A stretch of 64,000 nt of DNA from Lytechinus pictus. Taxonomy: Eukaryota > Echinodermata > Echinoidea > Temnopleuroida > Toxopneustidae. A program made the position numbers and the translations under genes. Positions 22,436 to 35,548 of the stretch are shown piece after piece. Every line of letters begins with the position of its first letter. Position 1 is the stretch's first letter. The stretch is taken from the NCBI RefSeq assembly GCF_037042905.1, contig NC_087262.1:6410001-6474000 (forward strand). The letters run 5' to 3'. The notes beneath the pieces were generated by a model. The model saw nothing but the letters and a program-made list of their open reading frames with translations, was not told the DNA's origin and did no database searches.

Positions 22436-23330
22436 ACAGGGGGAGTGGGGCAGCGGTCGACCGCCCAATCGGTTTTTCAAGAAGAAGAAAAAAAAAGGGG
22501 GGGGAGGGGAGAACTGAGAACTCGAGGAGAAGCGGATTAAAAGGCGGAAGAAAGGGGAATAAAGAAGAACTCATTATCTTAAAGATAATTAGGCCTATAC
22601 ATGTATATGGGCCATAATTAAATTGAGAAAGATATGCCCCCACCTTGAGTCACCCCCTCCCCCGGGCCAGCAGGTCCATCCCCTCATCAACAATCGTATT
22701 GTCTTGCAACTATTGATGTATCGTTATGGAATTGTTATTTAGGCGTAGGACCCTCGTTGTAAACAACACCAACATGTCAAAAAAAAAACAACCCACAACA
22801 TTCATGGTACTTGGAAATGTTTGGTCTATCTTGTTCGGCGAATTAAGAAAAATTGAAAAAATGTATATTTTCCTACCCCCATACCCCCATACATGCATGC
22901 AAACTCCCTTCTTCCAGCGGTATGGCCATTGCGGGGAGGGGGCTGCATGGGGGCACTCCACAAGGCCTGCTCTGTCACCCTAGATGGAGATTGACTGCGA
23001 ATGGTGCTGAAAATGTAACCCTTTCTTCAAAATGACGTCGACGGCCGGCGCATGGGTGCCGGGAAGCCCTGTTTTCTGGACACTGGTGCCTGCATGGAGG
23101 CCATTACCCCCCTCCCCCGAGTAATATGTTCTATTACCCCCTCCTCTTGTACCGCCACTGGTGACAATGTATATTTTGATGAATGGACCGAAGAATTGCA
23201 AAGTCATATTCAACACAGCATGCCTTGATAATTCTTTCTTGCAAACCAAACAAGATTATTATGAGTGTATATATAGCCAACTTGTTGGTTTAGCAAACAT
23301 CTAATCGATCATCGGCAAAAATAAACGTAG

Positions 23331-23692
23331 TTAAGTTCAAGTTTTATTTCATTTCTCAACTCAATACAAGATAAGAAAAAAATACAGATATAAAATGATA
23401 ACCATACAAATCAATACAAATGAATATACATTGCAAGCAACATGACTATACATGAAGAGTAAATGAATGTTTATGGTGAACGCTAAATAACGTGATAATC
23501 ATATTAACCAATAACAATATATACAATGGAAATAGAACAAAATGTATGCCATTCTCGATTAAAAAAAAAAAAAAATTGCAAGGCTACCTTTATAACTCTT
23601 TTTTTTTCAATAAGTAAGGTTGAGTAAATGGAGGGATCCACTAAAAAGCAGGGCTTGTTGAGTGTGGACCCCTCAAAGGAATTTATCAAAGA
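23331..23692 (-). repeat. 3' end of a non-LTR retrotransposon (copy Q2)
   Basis: On the - strand: GAGGGGTCCACACTCAACAA, TAGTGGATCCCTCCATT, then AT-rich sequence ending GAAATAAAACTTGAAC. Same layout as 9672-9955. Confidence 0.55.
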
Positions 23693-23699
23693 TTTGTAA

Positions 23700-23995
23700 G
23701 TACAGGTATAAAACGAAAATGAGAATGAGAGAGAGAAAAAAAAGAATAAGGTTGATGTGATGGTCGATGAAGAAATACCGAGATAATGGATGAAGAATCA
23801 AATCAAAAGGATAGGGTGGTGCACATGTGTGGTTGAAAGAGGAAGAGAAGAAGGAGTAACAAAAAAAGCAAAAGAGTGAAGGGCATAAGACCGATGAAGG
23901 AGAATGAGCGGAAGAGAGCGAGGTAGAGAGACGGTCAGGGAGGGGGAGGCGGGCCGGGGGGGGGGGGGGGAGAGAAAGAGGAGGGTAAAAGGGAT
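23700..23995 (+). repeat. Purine-rich GA tract with G run
   Basis: GAGAGAGAAAAAAAAG, GGAAGAGAAGAAGG and a run of more than 10 G. The antisense Pro/Ser/Leu frame through it is not a gene. Confidence 0.55.
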
Positions 23996-24101
23996 TGGTT
24001 ATCGACTGTTCAATTGGAATTTGCTTTATATGATTCAAGAATTTGTTTCTTCAGTTTAATCTTAAAACTGTTCAAACTGATGATAATTGATGGATTTCCA
24101 T

Positions 24102-24134
24102 AGAGTTACGATTGATCGGATCAATCGTAACTCT
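24102..24134. repeat. Near-perfect 33-bp palindrome
   Basis: Arms AGAGTTACGATTGATC and GATCAATCGTAACTCT are exact reverse complements around a single central G. Confidence 0.95.
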
Positions 24135-24224
24135 CTTTGTAAGACGGGGCCCGGTGGTGACAATCATACACCCTGACATATTACACATACCATATTATAA
24201 GATTAACACTGCACTCCATTCAAC

Positions 24225-24282
24225 TATAATATTATTATTACATAATATAATATTATGTAATATTATGTAATATAATGACTGT
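24225..24282. repeat. AT palindrome of ATTACATAATAT units
   Basis: Overlapping inverted copies of ATATTACATAATATTA with no other bases; likely to fold back on itself. Confidence 0.7.
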
Positions 24283-24738
24283 GACAAGTGATCTTGTAAT
24301 TGATTTGACTTCTGAATCATAGTATTAGTTTTTTTTTAATGTTGTATTGTTTAAATTAATTATCAATCTACTAGTCAAACTATAATTGAAGATTTCAAAC
24401 ATATAATCGCCCCAAATATAAATCTTACGAGGATTATAGTCGATCACCATCATATAGCCCTGAAACATACAGAGATAATGGAACTAAAATTATACTGTGA
24501 ACTGATTCGATTCTGGACTCTGAAAAATAAAATCACAATTGAAAGGTCTGTATTCCTTCCATTCATTTCCTTACAATGCCTTTTCTTTTGCCAATAATTG
24601 TTGTCTTTCTCTCTGTAAATTCACATAAAAGACATAAAGGAAATGTTTATGGAATTCTGTCTCGTTTTAGATTACATTTTTTTACGACCGAATAGTAAGT
24701 GATATGTAATAACTTCATACAAACTGAACAATGGCCGT

Positions 24739-25566
24739 GATGCCCCGGTCACATCGACGAAACTGACTCCAGACCGATCAAAGTTAAAGGGATGGTCCGG
24801 GCTGAAAATATTTATATCTAAATAAATAGAGTAAAGTTCACAGAGCAAAATGCTGAAAATTTGATCAAAATCGGATAACAAATAACAAAGTTATTGAAGT
24901 TTAAATTTAAGCAATATTTTGTGAAAACAGTCGTCATGAATATTCATTAGTTGGGCTGATGATGTCACATCCCCACTTTCCGTTTTCTTATGTTATTACA
25001 TAAAATCATGTTTTTTTCATTATTTCCTACTTGTGTGAATAATATGTCTCCCTTATAATGAAATAAGTTGCAGCAATCAATATCTAATGCACTAAATCAG
25101 TTGACAATCCAATTTTTCTAGTTCTTGGAGGAAAAAATTTGAATAAACCTAATTTCATATAATAAAATACAAAAAACAAGTGGGGATAATATGACATCAT
25201 CAGCCCACCTAATGAATATTCATAAAGACATGCCTAGAACTGTTTCACTGGAATAATGGAAATCTTTAAAATTCAATAACTTTATTATTTGTTATCTGAT
25301 TTTGATCAAATTTTCAGCATTTTGCTCTGTGAATTTTACTCTATTTATTGAGATATAAATAAATCCAGCCTGGACCATCCCTTTAATACGTTATTTCCAA
25401 TGACATATCATCGGTCGGTTTGGAGTCGGTTTCGTTAGTATGACTGTAGTACGACCGTTTCTCTTGATGTACACGGTCACATCGGCGAACCAACTTTAGA
25501 CCGATCATATATTACGTTGTATATGATCGGTCGGTTTGGAGTCGGTGTAGTTGATATGACTGTACT
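24739..25566. mobile_element. Foldback repeat (GGTCACATCG.CGAA) hosting MITE C1
   Basis: CCGGTCACATCGACGAAACT and GACCGATCA on the left pair with ATCGGTCGGTTTGGAGTCGG and TTTCGTTAGTATGAC on the right; a second inverted set (ACGGTCACATCGGCGAACCA / GGTTTGGAGTCGGTGTAGTT) follows. Class unknown. Confidence 0.6.
24784..25386 (+). mobile_element. TTAA-flanked MITE, family C (copy C1)
   Basis: TTAA at 24784-24787 and 25383-25386; ends AGGGATGGTCCGGGCTG and CAGCCTGGACCATCCCT. CAAAGTTATT box 98 nt in, TGAAAATTTGA box 66 nt in. The centre carries GATGATGTCACATCCCC and its inverted relative near GACATCATCAGC. Confidence 0.9.
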
Positions 25567-25844
25567 GTAGCTCTGCAAACGAATGATCCCGGGGTCGATT
25601 GGTTCATAAGGCAACAGGTGGTTTCAGCGATGGAATGCAATTTGATGTTTTGAAAATCTCTATTCATATTTATAGAAATGTCATTTTTGATTATTTATCT
25701 ATGAATTATTATTGTATGATGGCGTATAAACCCCCTATCAAGTCAAAAAAATATTTATTATTAATTATGATGAATACTAATTGCGATAATTTCGTCATAG
25801 GATTGGTCTGTAAAAACATCAAATATCTGACAAGGCAATCTACC

Positions 25845-26036
25845 GCCCTTTCACACGGTAAAAAAAAAATCGTATTTTGAGTGATTATTTCAGTGAAAAA
25901 GAAGGCTAATTACGAATATTTAGCACGTGTGAAACCAAACTAGAACATGATTAGAATCACGAACGCTTATCACAGTCACGATTACAATAGCAATCATTAC
26001 TGCAATGATGATTCAAGATTCACGCGTGTAAAAAGG
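25845..26036 (+). repeat. Possible small MITE (CCCTTTCACACG ends)
   Basis: CCCTTTCACACGGTAAAA and CACGCGTGTAAAAAGGCC are roughly inverted; no clear target duplication. Confidence 0.35.
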
Positions 26037-26213
26037 CCCCAAATCGGATACTATAAAGTTTCTTTGTATCGGAAATTGTGTTTCCTCTTATATTAGTGGA
26101 TTCGATAAGATGTTTGTCAAGGAGTTATATTCCAATGCACATGAGTGATTTGAGTGAGGATTGTGGATTAATCGTATGAGGGACTTTACTTTCTTTTCAG
26201 TGACTATAGAACC

Positions 26214-26816
26214 TTAAAGGGGAATCCAACCCAAATAAAAACTTGTTTTTATTAGGAAAAGAAAAATCAGACAAGTTGATTGGTGAAAGTTTGAACAATA
26301 TTGGACAAAAAACAAGAAAGTTATGAATTTTTTAATGTTGTAAATATTGGTAATCACTATACCCATGGAGACTTCAAATTGGCCGCATATGGGATGTCAT
26401 AGTGATGTAAGGCAAGGACTACTCTTCCATGTACTCCAATACATATTATGGCTAAAATTTCATTTTTCCCAAAAGTTTTATTTCAAATTATATTTTTCTT
26501 TCATGAGGACATAAAACAATATACTACCTGGGTTATATTTAGATTACTGCCCCAGGGGAATGGGTACTAAGGAGAAAACCACAAATCCCTGATAATAAAG
26601 TACATGGCCTATGGGAAAGTTGTCCTTGCCCCTTGTCATAATTTACTTACTCAGTTGCCAATTTGAAATCTACATAGTATTAGTGATCTCAATTTTAAAG
26701 CAGCTATAACTTTCTTATTGCTTGTCCGATTTCTTTCACACTTTCACCATTCTGTTTAATTTATTTTTCTCCTTCCCAACACAACATTTTATGGCCAAGG
26801 CTGGATTCCCCTTTAA
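26214..26816 (+). mobile_element. TTAA-flanked MITE, family A (copy A3)
   Basis: TTAA at 26214-26217 and 26813-26816; ends as in A1; GAAAGTTATG box 98 nt in. Among the best preserved copies in the window. Confidence 0.9.
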
Positions 26817-28394
26817 AATCTCCAAGGATAAAAATATCGGCGCGGGAAGGGAACTACATCATTGTAGTAATGATTGCTATATTTAATCATGGGGATGCTG
26901 GTTTTAAAAAGAAATTGACACTGAGCAAAAACAAAAAGAATAATATAAAGAAAAAAAAAGGTTTCGCTCCAAAACGAATGTGAGTTTGGGTAAAATTTCT
27001 ACTTGCAGTTTGCAGTATGCTAAAATATCAATCTAATTTCAAGGAGGTGTTGCCTATATGGTGTATAAATACGCAGCATTCATCTGCCCCTCAATTTTGG
27101 AGGTTACACAGTATGGGGCAGCAATTAATTTTTCGTTTTTAAAAGGAGCTACTGGTCTCTTTCGACAAAGAATTTAACAAAAACTTTCACGTACGTACTT
27201 CGTGATTGTCAAGAATGTGACACAAAGTTCAATTTTTCGAAGAAAAAAAATCCAAAACTTATGCCTGGGGGTAACATTGCATGGACGTGCGTGCGGGGCA
27301 ACTTACCACGCACAAGAGCGTGATTCAGTATATCAAGAATAAGTGGGCTCAGAAACTGTGGCGGGTTTCGCTGAAAAAAAGGCTAATAAATGAACACGAT
27401 TTCCGAGCAAGCAAACTGGCAAGTAAAAGAAATATCAAAAGGAAATCTCGCTCCATCCAAATTTGTAAGGCCTAAAAGGCGACTGATAAGTACCATGTTA
27501 TATTTTATTTTGTATTTTTATTTTCAGATTCACCCAATATAGTCAGGGGCCTTAGCAAAATTTTGGGGACAGAATTTACAAAAGCGCCATTTTTTGCATG
27601 TGGGTCCCTGGTATCAAAAGCATTAATTCTAGATAGGGTGCCCCGAAATCGGTGAAGGGCACCCTATTTTAAAATGCTAATTTATGCAAATTTTAGGCAA
27701 AAAACTCTTAATTCACCATATTTCACTAAAATAATTTTCAAATGCCAAATTTTTGTGTATTTTGGTCTTCTTTTGCAAAATATTCAACTACAGGTCAATT
27801 TTTTTTTAAATTGGTGAGTATGAATCAATTCCTAAGGTTAATTTATGCAAATTTTATGCAAAAACACATATTTTATCATATCTCGACATATAGAATTGTC
27901 AAAATCACAATTATTTTTCCACATGTGTCACTGGTACCAAAAGCATTAATTCTTGATAGAATGCCTCGATATCAATGACTGGAATCCTATTTCACAGTGC
28001 TAATTTATGCAAAATTATACAAAATCACACTATTCACCGTAAATTATTGTGTATGTATAGTATAGACCTAAACTTTTCTAGACACCTTTTTTTTGGGGGG
28101 GGGGGGTATTTAGGATTTATTTTGATGGGGCATCAAATCTAGATTGATTTCTGTACAGTTCCCGAATGAGAATCAATTTTCAATGTTAATTAATGCAAAT
28201 TTATGCAAAATTTATGCAAATATGTGTAAAACACATTAACTATCATATTTCGAGGTTTTAAACCGAGGGACGAGCACAACACTATGCATATGAGACACTG
28301 TTACACAATTCATTCATTATGGTGACTTTCCATGCAACAAGAGGAGGGTATCATGTTTAAAATGCAAATTTATGCAAATTATAAATCCTGTGCA

Positions 28395-29960
28395 TACCCC
28401 TTTCACATATACACGTATTCGGGTGGTTTAAGGAATATTCTGTTTTGCCTTCGTAAATGCGAGAAAATTTGGGAACATTCGCTGAGGAATTCAGCTCATT
28501 TTAAAATGTTCAAAACCAGTCAAATACCCTCCAGAATACTCCCGAATGTGACAACAAATTTCATTCGGGCAACATTTGGGATGTATTCGGTACATTCGGT
28601 TGGATTAGGGGAGGCATTTGGAGTTTTCTGGGCAGATTCGGACCTATTTTTATCATTCTGGGCATAACTGTCCCGAACCGTCCGAGCTCGGCACATTCGT
28701 TCTGATTCGGGTCCATATTCAGGCCATCGTTCGGCTGTAATCAGAGATATCGGGTCGGCTGGATTCTGGACATGCTTGGGTCGATTCTTGCCACTATTCG
28801 TGTGGGCATTCTGCTCTTTGGGGGTGGCCAAAATTGATTTGGTCATTATTCTTTGCGATTCTGTGCTGAATCGGGACATATTCCGGACCCATTCTTCTCT
28901 ATTTGGGGGAACTCTCCTAATCCATCTGAATCAGTCCAAATTTATTCGGGAGAATTAGGTTTTGGTGTAAACCTAGCTTATTAAACCAGGACTGACGTGA
29001 TGTATTCTTGCGACTGTACATTGGTTATCCTCTGAATGTTTTGCAGGGTGTTTACCACAGTTGCATCCTATTCTGGTTTGTAGTCTAGAAACGGATTGCC
29101 TACTTAAAACATGGGTTACACCAAAACCAAATAAGCTGCAAATCCATCCGAATACACATAAGGATGGATTCTGGACCACTCTGTTCTCCCCTCCCGAATG
29201 CAGGAAAATTCAGGAGGGATTAGGGAACATTCTTGGAGGAATTCGGCTCGTTATGAAAATGTTCAAAATCAGCCGAATACCTCCAAAATACCCCCCAATT
29301 TCATTCGGGCCACATTCGGGATGTATTCCGATGGAATTCTGTTGGATTTTGGGAGGCATTTGGGGTACTCTGGGCAGATTAAGAGCTATTCGTATCAGTT
29401 GTAGAGTAAAGGTCCGACTCTTGCCTCCCCATATCTTACGAATCATTACTCGAATACAGAGAAGAATATGGACAAGTGAGACAAATTGGCCAGAAAATAG
29501 AAACATGGCATCCGAATAGCTGCCGAATCGGTAAATTATAGCCCATTTCGAAAGAATGTGGCGTATTTTCGGGAAAATCAGTGGCGTACTCGGCGAATTC
29601 GGCATAATCGTTCCAATTCGGGTCGTTATTCAGGTCGCGAAAATCAGAGGATTCGGGCTAAATTTGGCTCGATTCTGGCCACCTTTTGCTCGATTGTTGC
29701 CACTGTTCGGGTTTGCATACGGCTCTATGCGGGACAGTCAATTTTGATTCGAGTAAATTCTCAGGGATTCTGCTCTGATACGGGACGTATTCCAGACCTT
29801 ATCGTCTCTAATGCAGTCAGCACCTCGGATCAGAGCTGAATCAGAGACGAATAGGTTGCACATCCACCGAATTCATCCCAATCAGGCCATATTCGGGAAG
29901 AATCAGATCAAACTTTTGAGGAAGAATTTGGTTCTTGTGTAACCCTGGTTGAAGTATAGT
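28395..29960 (+). repeat. Diverged ~750-bp direct duplication, ATTCGG-rich
   Basis: GAGGAATTC.GCTC at 28484 and 29237 starts two parallel copies sharing AATTTCATTCGGGC.ACATT, GGGATGTATTC, GAGGCATTTGG, TCTGGGCAGATT, and further on GATTCT.GCCAC and CGGGAC.TATTCC. ATTCGG/CCGAAT recurs throughout on both strands. Open frames across it lack protein signatures. Confidence 0.75.
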
Positions 29961-30399
29961 CTCGATCAGACTCATTGCTTACTCATTATTTACTGAAAAT
30001 CATTACTTTACATCCCAACAAAATTAATTACAATATAGGATATATAGGTCTCTAATCGAAAGGAGATAGTAATAATGTGCAGATTTATAGAATATGCCCA
30101 CGTATACATTGCCCATGATGTGATTATTACACAACTTGAAAGAGATTTTTGGACACTATTTTGATTCCCAACGACTGAAAATTTGCTTAACTGTGATCCA
30201 TATATACTTTATAGCTATTGAGAAAATCAGACTTTAACTGACAGATAGTTCATGGCTATATACCTCCGTATACAAAGCCTTTGGTGTGGGGCGTCTCCAA
30301 AGTTTTGAAGTTTTGAAATGGACACCCGTTCAAAGAGGGTTCTTTTTCCCGTAAGATGAATTTGCATCAAATTTGCTTCAATAAGCAGCATATTTTTTA

Positions 30400-31380
30400 T
30401 GCAGAATTATTTCCATTAGCAGAAATAATTAGCATATCATAATTAGCAAAATAGCATATGTTTTAAATGACTTTGTTATCAATAGCATACATATTTTGTG
30501 GAAAAGATGCAGGTTTTCTTCCAAATTTCGGCCTCTTTTCACTGTATTTGCTTAGTCATTGGAATACAGCTTCATATACATAAATTATTGTTAATTTACA
30601 TAATATAACACACTTTTGCATGGAAACAGGATTTTCAATAGCATGTTTTGCTGGTAAAAATTGAAGCTTTTGAGCTGATAGAGGTACTTCAAATGTTTGG
30701 CCCCTTTTCCACTGTTAATACCCATTGGAATGGGACTAATTTATACATTCATGTATAAAATAATTGCTAATTTACATAAATTAGCATATTTTGCATGAAG
30801 ACGGGATTTTCAATAGCACGTTTGATATGGAAAATTAAAGCTATCGATCTGATAAAGATTTTCTTTAAGTTTGGTTTCCTTTTATTCCTTTTTACTAATT
30901 TTTACTATTCATGCATAAATTAACTGCTAATTTACATAAATTAACATATTTTTGCATGAAGACACAATTTTAGATATCATGTTTAATAAGGAAATTTAAA
31001 GCTATTGACCTGAAAGAGACTTTCCTAAAGTTTGGTATCTCTTTATTTACTTTTATTAATTAATTCCTATTGGCATTTGGCTTCATGCATAAATTACTGC
31101 TAATTTGCATAAATTAGCATATTTTTGCATGAAGATGCCATTTCTAACACTATGATCTGTGGGGAAAATGAAAGCTATTGACCTGATAGAGACTTTCCTA
31201 AAGTTTGGTATCTTTTTAATTAACTTTTATTTATTGATTTCTATTGGCATATGGATTCATGCATAAATTACTGCTAATTTGCATAAATTAGCATATTTTT
31301 GCATGAAGATACGATTTTCAACACCATGTTCTGTGGGAAAAAATGAAGATATTGACCTAATAGTGACATAGAGAAAGTTT
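30400..31380 (+). repeat. Tandem array, ~170-bp monomer (about 5 units)
   Basis: GCATAAATTAGCATATTTTT followed by GCATGAAGA recurs at about 30618, 30795, 30952, 31123 and 31299, each with CTATTGACCTGATAGAGACT and AAAGTTTGGTATCT between. Confidence 0.8.
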
Positions 31381-31907
31381 GGTGCTTTTGTAAACTCTGT
31401 CCCCAAAACTTTAAATTATGGGCCTAAGGCCCCTGACTAATAAGCCAGTTCACGGTTAGCTCATGATCAACTTTTCTCAAATGACCTTTGTGATTTTTTC
31501 ATTAGGATAAGCACTATCATTTTCAAATGTAGATGTTGCGTAAGCTTTACCGGTAGAGTATTCAAATTCTAAGAACAAAAGGCATTGTATAGACCAGGTG
31601 ACTAGAATAGTACATCAGGGATAAAGTTTGGAAATCTGTTTTATTGTCTGCATTTGGCACATTTGACTATTGTTTAGGCTACTGTTAAATACCAGTGATT
31701 ATGAAGGCTCTGTTTATTACTCTTCAGCTTGGATGTGATAAAATGAATATTTTGAAAGGAATACATGAATAATCATCAAATCACAAATGCCTATGTCTGT
31801 GAATTTGAAAGCCACCTTCATGGTTTATCTCCAATGACCTTTTTCTGCTCGTGCGCAGTTTACAACCGTGAACAGGCTTATTAGGGTGACCTCATCATAT
31901 ACAACCA

Positions 31908-32054
31908 GGGGTCCGTTGCAGAAAGAGTTGCGTTTAAACGCAAGTCAAAAAATCAATCGTAAGTCCAAAATGCGCGCTGTTGATTGGTTGAAAATCAAGT
32001 TGCGCATGATTTTTAGAGTTGCGTTTGATTGCAACTCATTCTGCAACGGAGCCC
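31908..32054. mobile_element. Small foldback MITE (CCGTTGCAG ends)
   Basis: GGTCCGTTGCAGAAAGAGTT and AACTCATTCTGCAACGGAGC pair; inside, GCGTTTAAACGCAA and TTGCGTTTGATTGCAA extend the arms. Confidence 0.7.
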
Positions 32055-32183
32055 TGCTGTCCTTCAGAGCCCTGTGATAAAATCGATTCCTTTGTGTTGG
32101 CACACTATTTTAAATCCATTCCACTTCTTACCTTCTAAAAAAAGAATTTAAAAAAAAAAGAAAAGAAAAACGAACCCCTTTCA

Positions 32184-33383
<1,200 letters not shown>

Positions 33384-33471
33384 CAAAGAAACAGTTTGAA
33401 AACAGAATGAAATCACAATAATACGATCATAACCAGAATTACATCATTAATACATATCATAAATCAATAAA

Positions 33472-33752
33472 AGTGGGTGGTCTAGTGGTTCTGACACTCA
33501 CCTTTCAAACAGAGGGTCGTGGGTTCGAATCCTAGCCATGGCGTGTTTTCCTTCAGCAAGAAATTTATCCACACTGGGCTGCACTCGACCCAGGTGAGGT
33601 AAATGGGTACCGGCAGGAAGTAATTTCTCAAAAAGCTGCTCGCACCAGAATTGGTAGACTAGCTTAGTCGGGGTGCGTAATATAGGAGCGCCTTGAGCAC
33701 CTCCTAGCAAGGTGAATACGTGCGCTATACAAATCCCATATTATTATTTTTT
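33472..33752 (+). repeat. Full-length tRNA-derived SINE, family 1
   Basis: Most complete copy: A box TGGTCTAGTGGTTCTGAC, B box GGGTTCGAATCC, the body with GGGTACCGGCAGGAAGTAAT, and a 3' tail GCGCTATACAAATCCCATAT followed by TTATTATTTTTTTATTAATA. Confidence 0.9.
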
Positions 33753-33828
33753 TATTAATAAATGAAGATCTTAATACAATAACAATGGCATAAATGAATA
33801 CATTTTAAATATGACAATCGAAAAGATA

Positions 33829-34010
33829 CACTCTAAAAATGTCCACACAGTTTTTTTTTATCCAACTATGGGTAGTTTTCAACCAAATTGAATGTACTGT
33901 GTATAGTTTTCACCCAAAGCACACGTTATTGGTTTAAAATTACCCAGAATTGGATAAAGTTTTAACCCAAATGTTGTGTGGACAGTATGTTGCCCAACAT
34001 TTTGAGAGTG
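33829..34010 (+). mobile_element. TA-flanked MITE (CACTCTAAAAATG ends)
   Basis: CACTCTAAAAATGTCCACAC and ATGTTGGG...ACATTTTGAGAGTG ends, with GTCCACACA / TGTGTGGAC paired and TA on both sides. Same end type as 19906-20144. Confidence 0.75.
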
Positions 34011-35548
34011 TAAATAATGATGTCAATGACCGAAAATATTGATATTTAGAAACTTGGTGGGGATAACAAGATAAAGTAATTATTGATAACACTAAAAATA
34101 GAGAAAAATAAAGACTGGCCTGGAGCCCAAGATGGACTAAAATAATGCTTTCACTTTCATTGAGCTCCGCTAAGCATTCGAGCTTCAATCCGCTCGTTTT
34201 TGCTGTGATCCCGAGATTATTATTTTTTTTCCAAGCAGAAAAGAAAATGATATTGGTGCGGCCACTGACCCCAACTTTCCTCAATTCAAATGCCGCCACA
34301 CCTCACTTGTCCCTAAGCCGATGCACCCGGGTAAAGCTAACTCGGAAATCCGATGGCCAACTTAATCCTCAGCTTTTGACCCCTTCTCAAATGACGTTGT
34401 TCAGGGAGAAACTTGTCTATTTCAGAAAATTAATTATTTCCTATTTTTTTTCGTACAGGTCTTTCTATTTTTGCTGTATTTGGGTTTTTAATGCTACTCC
34501 AATTATGTCAAAATAAAAACGAGAAAGAATCAGAATTAAAAAAAACTGTCGTACAGATAAGGGGTTTGGTAGGGCTCTGCGCCCCCCCCCCCAATGATAA
34601 TTTGCCTCCGACGAAGATTCTGCTAGGATCGAAAGCTTAGGCCCCTTTTTGACTTTATAATAATAAATACAACAAATAAATAAATATAAATAACGACAAT
34701 GAAGAAAAGGGGGTGTGGAATGAAAATAAAGTGGAAAATGATGTAATAATGTTTTCTTATTTTGCTGAATATAATGTCAAAATCTATCACAAAATTATAT
34801 TTGTTTTATAAAAAAAAGTCCAAGTCTCTCGCTCTCTCGCGGATTTTTAATATAAAATTTCCCATGCACATTATACGCGATGCCGTGCCCCTCGAAATGT
34901 TATACTCATTACGAAACAATCATTATCCAGTTTATTTAGCCCCGGGCCATCGTTCATTGCGCATTTCATAAAATTATAACAAAACTGTTTATCATTTTAA
35001 AAAAAGAGGAAAATTTGATTTCATTAATCAAATCATCTTTTTATCAGGAATATACGAGATGTGTAATGGATATAATGAAAATCGGATGAAAATGCTGATG
35101 AAAAATGCCCCCAGATATTTCTACTTGCCCCTCAAGCACATTTTTTTTAAAATTCATCCACGGATAAAACTGGCAATATACATAGTTGCCCGCAATTAAG
35201 TCGGGGGGGGGGGGGTATGGAGACCATTGATTACCGACATCCGACTACCATGAGTCATGGTAGTGTTCCTCATTCTCCTAAGTCACAAGTGTATTTCGTC
35301 TGCTTTCATCAATGCGAGGGGGGGGGGGGGATGCGGGAATATATTTAGTTCCATTCACGTATTCCCTGATCTCACCCCCATCTAATTGTATTTTTTTTTA
35401 TGTGTGTGTCTTTTTTAGGGGTTAGTGCTGACTAATTAAAGACTGGGGTTCTAAGATTATCTGAAAATTTTATATTTTCTATAATCACATTTAGAAGCGA
35501 GAATTCATATTTTGAGCAGTTTCAGTAATCATGAAAAGAGGCGTATCC
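34011..35548. other. Intergenic, nothing recognised
   Basis: Several C or G runs (34582, 35202, 35319) and short open frames with no domain; no RNA gene or repeat ends found. Confidence 0.5.

Larger units (their letters stand above)
27542..31437 (+). mobile_element. 3.9-kb TA-flanked element with internal tandem repeats
   Basis: Ends GTCAGGGGCCTTAG and CTAAGGCCCCTGAC, followed inward by TTTTGGGGACAGAATTTAC and its imperfect complement GTAAACTCTGTCCCCAAAA; TA lies on each side (27540-27541, 31438-31439). This is the pattern of a Tc1/mariner-like insertion with ~50-bp imperfect TIRs. Inside are TTTATGCAAATT-rich repeats, a ~750-bp direct duplication rich in ATTCGG (28395-29960), and a ~170-bp tandem array (30400-31380). 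No transposase domain is recognisable. Confidence 0.75.

Noticed and set aside
28520..29605. Open frames of 110-150 residues on both strands
   Set aside because: They lie in the ATTCGG-rich duplicated repeat, overlap each other antisense, and differ between the two repeat copies; no protein signature.
33472..33560. tRNA gene
   Set aside because: A and B boxes are present but they head a dispersed SINE with several copies in the window.
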